Origin: Pleodorina starrii | Lineage: Eukaryota > Chlorophyta > Chlorophyceae > Chlamydomonadales > Volvocaceae | DNA length: 64,000 nt | Assembly: GCA_030267565.1 (NCBI GenBank) | Contig: BRXU01000006.1 | Span: forward strand, 5,010,001-5,074,000 | Direction of reading: 5' to 3' | In this document: positions 47,227-58,036 of the stretch, one piece after another | How the letters are laid out: the number at the start of each line of letters is the position of its first letter | Position numbering within the stretch: the stretch's first letter is position 1 | Position numbers and translations under genes: made by a program | The notes under the pieces: model-generated | What the model was told of the DNA's origin: nothing | Databases searched by the model: none | Seen by the model: the letters and a program-made list of their open reading frames with translations, nothing else

Positions 47227-50200
47227 ATGAACCTGCTAAAATGTCGGAGCGGTCTTCGTGCGTTATCACAACTATGTCACTCATCCGCGCTGAGTGCAAG
47301 TGCCAAGTCGAAGCTTTTGCTGGCTGGTGTCCCAGAGGTCCAGCTGCAGGAGTCTTTCGCCCTGCGTGGGTTCGCGCAGCTTGTGTCCTTTCCATTGGCT
47401 CAAACGGGCGAAGGCATTAGCGAATGTGAGCTTGTGGCTTGGGCTGTGAAGGTGAGTCGGGAGTCGGGTCCTTCCGATGTGCTGACAGGAGGTTTAGTAG
47501 ACGCTGACGTTCGCACGTCCAATGAAATGCCCGCGGTTGCCCTGTCATGGCGCCTTTCTTTGCGGTGTTGAGGGTTAGGAAAGCGGCTGCTCACACTGGT
47601 CGCGTATGTCTGGCAAGTCGACCTTTTCGTGTCCACCAACCGCCAGACCTTGTCGCGCCAAGCGACTTGTGAAGCTTTTACCATCCGTCTTCCGCTGCGG
47701 TGCCTGCCCTTTCACGCTTACCTGCAATGGCCCGTGCACATTGTACAGACTGTGCAATGCAAAGGGGACACAATATGCAGGAGCAGTGCAAACGCAGACA
47801 ATCCTAAAGTTGCATCTCAAAAACACCAACCGCACAGCTCCCCGCTCGCTTCCTCCTTCGCCATCCCCCCCATCAGCGTTTCCACCACCCTTCCTCCTCC
47901 TCCCTCCTCCTCCCTCCCGGGGCAGTTATCCCTTTCAGCCCCCTTCTGTAAGGAGCTTATCACTCCCTGACCCCCTTCTGTTTATCTATTTTCCTGGTGC
48001 CAACACCGCCTTACCGGCGTCTGCTTGTCTTTGTCTTGGTTGGCCGCTGCAGTGCGGCTCACCTCTCGCCTGACCCCTCCCCTGCTTACTGCACTTTCCG
48101 ACACCTCCGCAAACCCCTCCTCTGACCCCGCACCCCTGCCTTTCCTTTGGTTTATTTCCCGTCCCTTCTTATCTCCTCCTCCCCTTCCTTGCCCTTCCCT
48201 CCCGCCGCTGCTGCTGTGCTTTCTTCTGTCAGCCGGGCGATGTGGTGGGCCCCTTTGACAAGCTGTGTGACGTACAGAGCGACAAGGCGGCCATCGAGAT
48301 CACTAGCAGATACGGGGGAGTGGTGACGGCGCTGCACCACCACGTGGGAGCCATGGTCAAGGTACGGTGCGGTCTGCGGTGCGATTCGCAGCGAGGGCTG
48401 TACTAGCAGCGAGGACGAGGACAAGGACAAAAAGGAGGGCCGCCATTGCGCCAACGAATGCAGGAAGCATGGCATGTCCTTGCACGCTGCTGACTCGCAC
48501 CAAACCCGCGTTCCTGTACGGCGGTGCCGTACACCGTACGACCAGGTAGGGGCGCCGCTGGTGGACATCGAGGTAGCCGACGACGTGCAGGTGGCGCCGG
48601 AGCACCTGAAGGCGGCGGCGGAGGCGGTGGCCACGCCACCGGTGGCGGCGGTCGCGCCAGCGGCAGCGCTGGCGGCGGCGGCAGCGCTGGATCTCAGTCC
48701 GAAGGCGTGTGGCGGCGCCTTCGGAGCCAACAGCAGCTCTGGTACGCCTCCGTCGACTGCGACGGTGACGGCGACCAAGATTGCCGTACAGGTCACCTCT
48801 GCACCGGCGGCGGCCGCGGCCATGGCGGCGGCCTTGGCGCCGACGCCGCCGGTACGTCCTGACACGCCGCCCCCGCCGCCGCCGCCGACGGAGGAGGGTG
48901 GCCGGCCTCAGGCCTCTCCGGCCGTGCGGGCTTTTGCCAAGTAGGTACAGAGGGCGGACGTGGTCGAGCTGGGAGGGCGAGGGTCTGTGGCGCGTGCATA
49001 ACTGCTCTTGCTCGTGCCTGATTTGGGGTTTGGCTGACATCAAGTCACAAACTGCACCATCGAGTTCTCATTAGGTATGCGATTGGGCTGCGTCCCGTCC
49101 CGCCGGACGTATAACCCACCCAAAAAAATGCCACACACAAGGCCGTCTTACGCTGTTATCTCCGCATCACCGCACCCCCACCACCACCACCACCACCAGG
49201 CAGAACGGCGTGGTGCTGGCCGCGGTTCTGGGCACCGGCCCCGGCGGCCGCATCACTCGGGGGGATGTGGTCCAGTATCTGGAGCAGCGACAGCGGAGGG
49301 AGGCGGCGGAGGCGGCGGCGGAAGGCGAGGAGGACGAGGACGAGGAGGGCGAGGGGCAGGTGGTGCTTCAAGCCAGACACTTTTTGGGGCCCGCCGGCGG
49401 AGGAGGTGGAGGTGGCGGGGCCCTGCAGCAGCAGCAGCAGCAGCGGCCCGGCCGCGGTCGGTCGGCGGAGGATGTTCTGTCGGCGTACAAGCGGCTGTCG
49501 GCAGCGGAGGCGGTGCGCGGCGGCGGCGGCGGCGGCGGCGAGGGCGAGAGCCGGGTGGTACCGCTTCGCGGATACCGAAGGCGAGGAGGGAGGGCTGGGA
49601 AGCTGGGAAGGGCGTTCGAGGAGGGGAAGAGAAGCGGCCGCTGTTATAAAGCTGTAGGGCTGGGGGGCTACCCATAACCCTAACAACCAACTCTTAACCA
49701 CCAACCGACCGTTGTACCGTTGTACGGCAGGGCCATGGTGGGCGCCATGACCGCCGCGGCGGCTCTGCCCACCTTCCACCTCCATGACGAGGTGGCGATG
49801 GATCGACTGCTGGCGGCGAGGGAGGTCATGCGGGGGGCGCTGGAACCGGGCAGGCAGAGGACGGCAATGGGAGGGCCGGCGGCGGCGGGAGCGGCGGCGG
49901 CATCCGCAGCATTGGGGGGCGGCGGGTTGCGGCTGACGGTGCTGCCGCTGATCATCAAAGCGCTGTCGGCGGCACTCAGTTTGCACCCGCACTTGAACGC
50001 CAGTCTGGCAGCCAGTAAGGGGGGGAGGGGAGGGGAGGGGGGGGGGAGGGGAGGTGGGAGCGGCATGTGGGATTTATGCGCGGGAGGGGGGTGTTGTGCA
50101 ACTTTGCTGGGCGGCTGTCTTTGCGGTCTGCCTCTGCGGAGCGGTGGCTGAACTTCGAGGTCGAAGTCGGGCCGCTGTGTCGCTTTTGCGTCCTCACCTC

Positions 50201-52248
50201 ACCTCACCTCATTCCGTCCTTACACTGTGTGTGACTGTGTGTCACACACAGTGTAAGGACGGAATGAGGTGAGGTGAGGTGAGGTGGTGTCCGCGATGGA
50301 TAGGTTCTCATTTGATTTGATTTGGTTCGATTTGGTGTGTGGTGTCTCTCTTTCTTTGTCTCACTCGCAGGCGGCACCGATCTGTTGCTGCACCCGCACC
50401 ACAACATCGGAGTGGCAATGGCCACCCCCACGGGGCTGGTGGTGCCCAACATAAAGCAGGTGCGGGGGGAGGGCGTGGGTCGGCGAGGAAGGAAGGGAGG
50501 GAGGGACACGGAGGAGGACGAAGCGGGCCGTTTTCTGTTACCTCCCGAGCCCCAACCCAACCCCGCACACACACCCTAAACCCCCTCACCCCCCCCCCCA
50601 GGTTGAGCGCAAGTCGGTGGCGGCGGTGGCCGCTGAGTTGGCCCTGCTGCAGCAGCTGGCGGCGGCGGGGCGGCTGCCAGCTGAGGCACTCAGGGGGGGA
50701 AGCATCACCATATCGAACATAGGTGGGCAGGGGCTGAGGCAGCGGGGCTGGGGTGGGCTGGGGGTGGGGTGGGGCGTGTGTGTGGGGAGGCTGGGCGGGG
50801 TTGAGGCTGCGGTGGAGTGAAGGGTGAGGGAGGGGGGGAGAGGGGGAGAGAGAGGGCCGGGTCCGTGAGTGGCCGCTGTCCGTCGACAGCGGTGTGTACC
50901 GCTCTCGCGCGCACCCACACCGCCACCCGCAGTCCCGCACCCAGTCGATGCACCCACACAGCACCCACAGCCCATACAGAGGCCGCTGATGCTCTTCCGA
51001 ACCACCGAATACTCAGTGAATACCGGCGCGCCTGCCTCCCAGGACATATGTTGCCGCCACCTGCCGTGTCCTCCTCCGCCTCCCCAGCCCCCGGGACCCT
51101 GCCCGCTGCCCCCACCCCCCTACCCACCCCCCTGGTGGCCTCCAGGCACCATCGGCGGCACCTACGCCACACCGCTCGTGTCCCCTCCCGAGGTGGCCAT
51201 TGTCGCACTGGGGCGGATGCAGCTGATGCCCAGGTACCCCCACATGAACCACTCGCCGACCGCAGCAGCAGCAGCGGCAGCAGCAGGACCCGCCCACCGG
51301 GGGCTCCCGTCCGCCAACAGCAGCTTCGGCGGCTTTGGCGGCACTGGCAGTGGCAGGTGGGGTGGCAGGAGGCCCCAGCCCGTGCACCCGTGCGCCCGGG
51401 TGTATGAGTGTGTTCCCCGGGCTGTGTGGGTTCTGAGGTGTGAGGTTGGGGCCTCTCGCAACCAGAGTGCCTCTCAGCTGGTGGTGGCGGCGGTGGCGGT
51501 GTTCTGTCGCCACAGCCTCCCGCCTCCACATGCTCGCCCTGCCCTGCACTGCACTGCACTGCACATTTGCACTGCCTGACAGCGCACACCCACACCCACA
51601 TCCCTACCCACCCTCCGTTACTGAAAAGGCACCGCTGCCAAAGTGGCCCTTCACTGCAGAGGGGGGTGGAACGAGAGCTCCGCCGCCGCCGCATCGGCTG
51701 CGCCCGTGCCCGTCTCCGTCATGCCGGTGAGTGAGTGAGTGGGGAGTTGGGGCGAGGCCCCCCGCCCCCTCCGATGCGGCCGAAGCTGCCCCTCTCATCG
51801 GTTCGCCGCCTCTCCATTGCTCCGATCCTCTGCTTCCCCAACCCCCACCCCTCTCATCACCCCACCCCTCTCATCACCCCAACCCTCTTTACCTCTTCTT
51901 CCCACTAATCTTCCCACCCTCGGGCTGTCCTACTCGAACCCGCCCCCGCTTTTCCACGCGGCCCACCACCCTCGTCCCCGTCCCCGCTCCTCCGCCCCCG
52001 CCCCCGGCCTCCTCTTATGTCTTCCTCCACCCCACCCCCCCGGCCGTTCTGACCCTCCACCCCCGCCCGGCTCACTCGCCCTCCTCCCCTCCTCCCCGCC
52101 CTCCTCCCCGACTGACTGACTGACTGCGCCTCAGGTGAGTTGGGGCGCCGACCACCGGGTTGTTGACGGCGCTGCCCTGGCTGCCTTCAACAACTGCTGG
52201 AGGGAGTTCTTGGAGCAGCCGGAGAGGTTGCTGCTGCACCTGGCGTGA
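47227..52248 (+). CDS. DBT: mitochondrial branched-chain 2-oxoacid dehydrogenase E2 (dihydrolipoyl transacylase)
   Basis: E2 transfers the acyl group made by E1 through its lipoyl arm to CoA in breakdown of Leu, Ile and Val. Exons 47227-47451, 48233-48361, 48546-48940, 49200-49580, 49731-50014, 50371-50459, 50602-50722, 51146-51356, 51660-51726, 52135-52248; 671 aa, phases agree. Residues 1-about 48 are a Ser/Arg/Lys-rich mitochondrial presequence. The lipoyl domain starts FPLAQTGEGISECELVAW and has the lipoylated Lys93 in VQSDKAAIEITSRYGG, the form typical of branched-chain E2. The peripheral-subunit-binding domain is about 242-275 (SPAVRAFAK to GTGPGGRITRGDVVQYLE). The catalytic domain starts PLRGYRRAMVGAMTAAA and ends with ADHRVVDG (His641, Asp645). 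The Ala/Gly-rich linkers are longer than usual, and exon 8 adds about 40 low-complexity residues before the C-terminus. One intron appears to use a GC donor (49581). Confidence 0.92.
50192..50284. repeat. perfect 44-bp-arm hairpin in E2 intron
   Basis: Arms 50192-50235 and 50241-50284 are exact reverse complements with a 5-nt loop (tgtgt), inside the intron 50015-50370. The outer part is built of TCACC pentamers, the inner part of unique sequence (ATTCCGTCCTTACACTG). A candidate small-RNA precursor or a fresh foldback element. Confidence 0.95.
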
Positions 52249-53627
52249 AGAGGAGGGGGGAGAGACGAGGAGGGCGGCGCGCAGTGCGGGTTGATGCGGG
52301 GTGGCGCAGTGCAGTGCAGTGCGGTGTGGTGCCTCTGCCAGCCCGACCTGCACCCGGGGTGTGTGGAAGATTGGACTTGAACTGCGGAGGAGGTGGAGGT
52401 GGCGGCCCCGCGTGAGCGGAAGCAGTGGTGGTGGTGGTGGAGGTGGTGGTGGTGGTGGTGTGGCGACTGTTTGCCGGTGTTTTTTATTTTTACGTTGCGG
52501 CAAAGGGTTTTGTGTACTGGTTTTGAGAATGTGGCGGTGCCGGTGCAGGCGCGGGTGGTTTCGGCGCGTGTTTTGTGGAGGACCGGGTCAAGGCCGCCGG
52601 GAGGGAGGTGTCCTCGGTGTGGTGGGGAAGCCCCGTACCGGCAGCGGTGTGTACGGTGATGTACAGCTGGTGTACAGCTAGTAGTGTACGGTGCGGGTAT
52701 TGTATGGCGTCAGCTCGCTTGTGGCCATTGTATTTCATGTCATGTACAACACGGTCCTGTACATTAGTAAGGGTTTCTGTACAGTACGAGAGCTCGCAGC
52801 AGCGGGGCAGACAGGAACATGACGAATCAGATATATCATGAATGATGCATCAATGGGGAGGGGGGGTTGGATGGATGTACGGATGTATTGGATTGGATCG
52901 GATCGATCTCCTGGCTTGATCGGGTTGCCGATAAAAGGATTTCGAGAGTGCTTCATTCCCCTTGTGTTGTGTTGCGTTGTGTTGTGTTGTCGTCCATCGC
53001 TAATACGGTACCGGTAACCGGGGCCGGTTGGAGGATGAGCTTTGTTGGCTGTTTTCTTTCTGCTTCCGAAGACCTCAGGAGGGGTGTCGGTGCTGCGCTG
53101 TGCTGTGCTGTGGGTGCTGTAGGTTGGTTCCTGCTGCTTTGCTTTGCTTGTCTGCTGTTTACGGTATACGATACGGTACGGCACCAGTTTCTCTCTCCGA
53201 TTTCGTGAGAGTGGAGGGCGGTGCTGGCGGGGCACAGTGGTGGAGGCCGCCGGTGACACCGCAGCCGTCTGGAGGAACCCCCACACACGTGTACGGAGGA
53301 CACCTGACCGTCGTACGTTGGGTGGTCAATGTCCGCGAAGCAAGCACCCAGCCATTCATCGCTGAATGCGCCAATAATCCATTAATCCTACTATAACGCA
53401 CCGAACCGGACCGAAGGGGGGTGGCGCAAAGGGGAGGCCGCGAGGGGCCCGCTGGAGGTGTGCCGAAAAGGGGGAGGGGGGGGCCCACCAACGGCAACAC
53501 GCGGCTGCCTCGGCGCTCCTTCAGAGGCCTCCCCAACACAGCGCAACGCAGGGGCAACGTAGCGCAGGGGCAACCCCGTGTGATGAAACAGGCTCCACCG
53601 GTGCGGCGACACGCTCCCCCCCCCCGG
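52249..53627. other. intergenic region between convergent E2 and Rab3GAP genes
   Basis: Holds both 3' UTRs. No gene recognised. A (GGT)n tract lies at about 52426-52459. No TGTAA was noticed for either gene, so the poly(A) sites are not placed. Confidence 0.5.
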
Positions 53628-56600
53628 TCACTGAGTGTGCCAAATGGCCGTAGCCACCCGCATCTCCCCTTCCGCCGCCAACACATACAGACGGTGGGTG
53701 CAGCTGAGCCCGCCACCTCCAGCCTCGCCACTGCCGCCGCCACCCTCGGCGGCGGCAGTGGCCGCCTCCGGCTCCGCGGCCGTCCGCCGTCCCTCCGCCT
53801 CCGCCTCCACCCCAACCGTCGCCTCTCCGGCTGTCTCCGCCGCCTGTCCGCGCAGCGCAGCAGCGCCGGCCGACTCATCACCCCCTCCCCCCGCTGCCTC
53901 CGCCGCTGCTGCGGCGGAGGCGGGAGGCGGCCGCAAGCGCTCCGCGCCCAATACCCTCCGCGCGCCTCCGCCGCCGCCGGTGCTGCGCCGGACGCCCCTC
54001 GCGACCCTCAACACACCTCCTCGTGCCGCCGCCGATGTCGCTGCCGCTGCCGCGTCGTCCCCACCCGGGTCCGCGCCCGCACCGCCGCCACTCGTCGTCA
54101 ACGGGGACGGCGTCTCCGCCGCCGCCGCCTCCGCCGCCATCGCAATGGCCCCCGGTGAGGATTCGGCGGCGGCGGAGGGCCCGGAGGAGGAGGACTCGGC
54201 GGTGGCGGTGGCGGCAGCACCGCAGGACGGCGGTGGCGGAGCCGACTGCTGCTGCTGCTGCTGCTGCTGAGTAGTCGTCGTCCTGGACTGCTGTCGCTGG
54301 GGTTTCCGTGGGTTGTGGCTCTGTTGGTGGTTTCGGAGCTGTTGCAGCTGCGCCCCCGGACCCAGCGGTTGCTCCACTCGCACCAACCACTCCCGACTGC
54401 AAGGCGCCGGCCACAACGACGTATCGAACAACAAACCGCCGCCGACGCTGACGCCGCTGACGCCGACACCACCCGCTGGCCGCTGCTCCGGCCCGCCGTC
54501 GTCGCCGTCCTCCGCCCACTCGCCCCAATCGGCGCCCTCCCACCCATCCCCCCCATCGCCACCTCCGTGCAGCCCGTCCCTCTCGCCGCCGCCGCCGCCC
54601 GCCTCAGCCAGGAGCTGCTGCCGTCGCTGCCAGTCGCGCCGCTTCCCCCCGGTGGTCCTCATCGCCTTCGATGGCGGCGTCGCCGTCGTCGTCGGCTGCG
54701 GCGGCTGTGGGCACCTTCCCGCCAGCAGCGCCGCCAGCGCCTGTCTGGCTGTGTCCCCCTCCACCCAGGCCGCCGGACGCATCACCGTGCGGCCCTCCTC
54801 CAGGGAAGGGTTGCCCTGGGGAGGAGGAGGAGGAGGCGGAGGAGGCGGAGGAGGAGGAGGAGGAGGAGGCGGAGGCGGTGTGAAGAGCAGAGCAGCGCGG
54901 TGCAGCGCAGCGGCGGGGAGTTTTTCAAGTGGGATGCCAGCAAGTTGGAACTGGTTGCAGCGCAGTAGCGGGGTGGGGTCCGGCGCTGTGTGGGTCGTGC
55001 ACCGGTGGGGTTGAAGTGGGTTGGGGTGGGGAGCTGATCCCTGGAGGGGGCCCTAGGGGGGCTGAGCCGCGGGGGACACAAGCCACGCTAATGGAATCTA
55101 TCAACCAACCAAACAACCAACCTGACAGTGCTCATTCAGGGATTCGATCACTGGTGCTTACCAGCAGGGTAGAGCTCATGAGCTCCGAAGCCAAGCCACG
55201 GTTGCCGGGCAGACGTCGTACGAGGCTCTCGCCGAGTACGACAGCCTGCAGGGACGGTGGGGTGCCGCCGGCGGCCAAGGGGCCGGGGGAGGGGGGCCGC
55301 TCATGGGGGTGGGGGTGGGGAGTTTAGGGGTATAGGTCAGGGGTCAGGATGGCGCTGTGGTGGGGTGGAGGGACCCATTCATGTGTGCTTGGCGGGTCCA
55401 CTCATTCATTCATGCGCCAAAGCAAGCAAGGAAACAAACCTCACAGTCATGCGCTGCAAGGTGACTTTGTGGGCGGCCGCACGCCGAAGGGTGGGCTCCT
55501 GCGCTCCTCGAATCAATTTGGGTCGCACATCCCCCCCTTACCCCTTCCGACCAAATTCCGATGTCCACACAGCCGCTGGGCATTCGGTCAGGACACGGCT
55601 TCTGCCTCCTGATGTGCCCGACTCCCAACCATCAACCACCAACCCCCAACTACCTGCTCCAGGTAATGGAATTCGGCCAGCAGGTATTCGAGCTCCGCAT
55701 CCTCCCACCCCACCAGCTGTTGGGTCTGATGACCCGTGGGTCGGAATGACGACTGACCCATGGGTCCGCCGCCATCATCTCGGCCGCCACCCCGCGGCGC
55801 CGCCGCAGCGGCGGCGGCGGCGGCGGCGGGCCCCGACGCCGCCACCAGACTGCACCCCCGCTTGATAATCGGCGCGGAGATCCTGCGAGTTGTTTGTAGC
55901 GGTCCTCACTCTTCAGTATTCGCGGTTACTGTATCGACGGTTGGTGGTTGGTCGTTTTTAGTTGAGGTGTGGGCGAATACGGAATACGAACCCCCCCACC
56001 CCACCTCACCGGGTGTACTGCTCCAGGAGTGATGCGACCGGCGGCAACGAACCGCCGTCACTCGCCGCCAACAGCTGTACGGCAGCCGCCAGCGCCGTGG
56101 CGAGCAGTGTGTCGTACAGGTGGGCGGGGCTCAGGGTGTCCAGCTCGTGAAGCACGCGCTCACCCTCCAGCGCCGGGTCCTGCAACCAGTCGTACAACCA
56201 GTCGTACAACCAGTCGTACACCACCACACGACCCCATCAATAGAGCTCGACCCCGCAGCGGCGATAACCCTTCGCCCACCCCACAACTGCTACCTCCTGC
56301 TGTTGGGGCTGCTCCCACCTTTCGTATGTTGGTGGCCTACGCTGACAATGCCTTCTCGGACCCGGTTTTCCTCAATCCAGCCAACCCACCCACCCGCGCT
56401 CCCTCCCCCCCCACCCCCCCCCCCACACCCACCTGCAGCGGTTTCTGTCTCCACACCGGACAAGCGGCCGTGCTCTCCCACAGCAGGCGCCAAGGGTTAC
56501 GCACCCGCCGGTGGGGTTCGGGGCCGCCACCACAGCCACCGCCGGGGGCTGCCACGGCCCCCGCGCCCATCCGCGCAGACAGCACAGCTGCACCACCACC

Positions 56601-58004
56601 ACCACTGCCGCCACCGCCACCGCTGCGACCTCGCCGGCGGCGGTTCGTTGCTGACACCCAGGACGTCACCTCCTCCTCCTCCTTCTCCTCCTCCTCCTGC
56701 TGCTCCCTTTCGTCTGCTGCCGCCTCCGCTCCCTCCGCTGACAGCACATCCCGCGGGGAGTACCAGGCGATGAAGTCGGCGAAGGAGCAGCCGCCCGGGT
56801 TGGCAGCCTGACGGGGGGGAGGGGGAGGGGGGGCAGTGACCCCAATTATGTTAAGACAGGTAGGTGGGTGGCTGAGGAGCGAGCGACAGCCGGGCGAGAT
56901 TTCTTCCGGAGGGGAGGGAGGGAGCTGCAGTCAATCAGTCAGTCAGTCAGTCAGTCCGTCCCCTTGACTCACCTTGAATGCCGCCATGTCGGCCGCCAGC
57001 TGCTCGCTGTTCATCCGCCAGGCCAACTCACCGCCTGCGGGCCCGGTGGGGGGGAGGGGGGAGGGGGAGGGGATGGGGGAGGGCGGGGAGGGGGAGGGGA
57101 GTGGATTGAGAGCGCAAGGCGTAAGTTCAAGCCTGTGTTCGGGCCCAGCAAGCCCGGCGGACCGGAGATGGCGTTGGTTCAGTGCAGTTCCTGCGACGAG
57201 CTCCTTTCGCCCTCCAACTATGCCAGGAGGCTTTAAACGTGTAACAAAATGACGTGGCAGTGTTTTCCGGGAGAAAACCGACTTAAATAACCAAGGAAGC
57301 TGGTCGTGTACGCTTTGGGTAATACGCGTATAACGTATAATGTACGCGTATAGTACGTATAAAACCCTTCAATGTACGCGTATAACGGCAACCCTATCCG
57401 TGGCACTGTTGGCTGCTACAGCACCTGACAAGGAAGACCGGGGGACCTACCCCGCAACCCCCCTGCGGGTGAGAAAGCCATGAAACCCCCCCTTCCCTCA
57501 TCCCCACCTCACCCACCCCCCCTTCCCTCCCCCCCCTCCCCCCCCACCCTGAGGGTGCATAGCCAGTCCCTCCAGTGCCGCTTGCCGCTCCAACATACGA
57601 TCCTCACTCAGTACGGCACCTGGCTGAGTCAGCAGCGGCGCGCGAACCCGCCGCCGCTGCGGTCGAGCCGCCGCCGCCGCTGCTGTGTCCCGCTCGCCGC
57701 CGTCACCACCGCCGCCACCGCCGCCGCCGCCGTCACCACCGCCGTCACCACCGCCGCCGCCGCCGCCGTCGTCAGCGCCATCGTTATCACCCGCAGTCGC
57801 AGCCGCAGCCGCGGCGGACAGCAGCACCCCAGAGCTCGGCAGCACCTGCTCGTCCTGCTCGTCCCCGGCGCTGAAGTACGCCTCCGTATCTGTCGTACTG
57901 GGCACCGTAAGCAAGCGCGAGGGGGGGCTGGGGCTGCGGCGCCGGCCGGGCTGCTCGTCCAACCCACCACCGTCGCCATTTTCGCCGCCGCCGCCGTCGG
58001 CAGA

Positions 58005-58036
<32 letters not shown>

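Noticed and set aside
49076..49124. Alternative E2 exon starting GTATGCGATTGGGCTG
   Set aside because: It follows an ATTAG acceptor in phase but soon hits a stop; the exon at 49200 restores the subunit-binding domain.
53421..55014. Long plus-strand Pro/Arg/Ser-rich ORFs
   Set aside because: Antisense to the last Rab3GAP exon, whose C-terminus matches the family.
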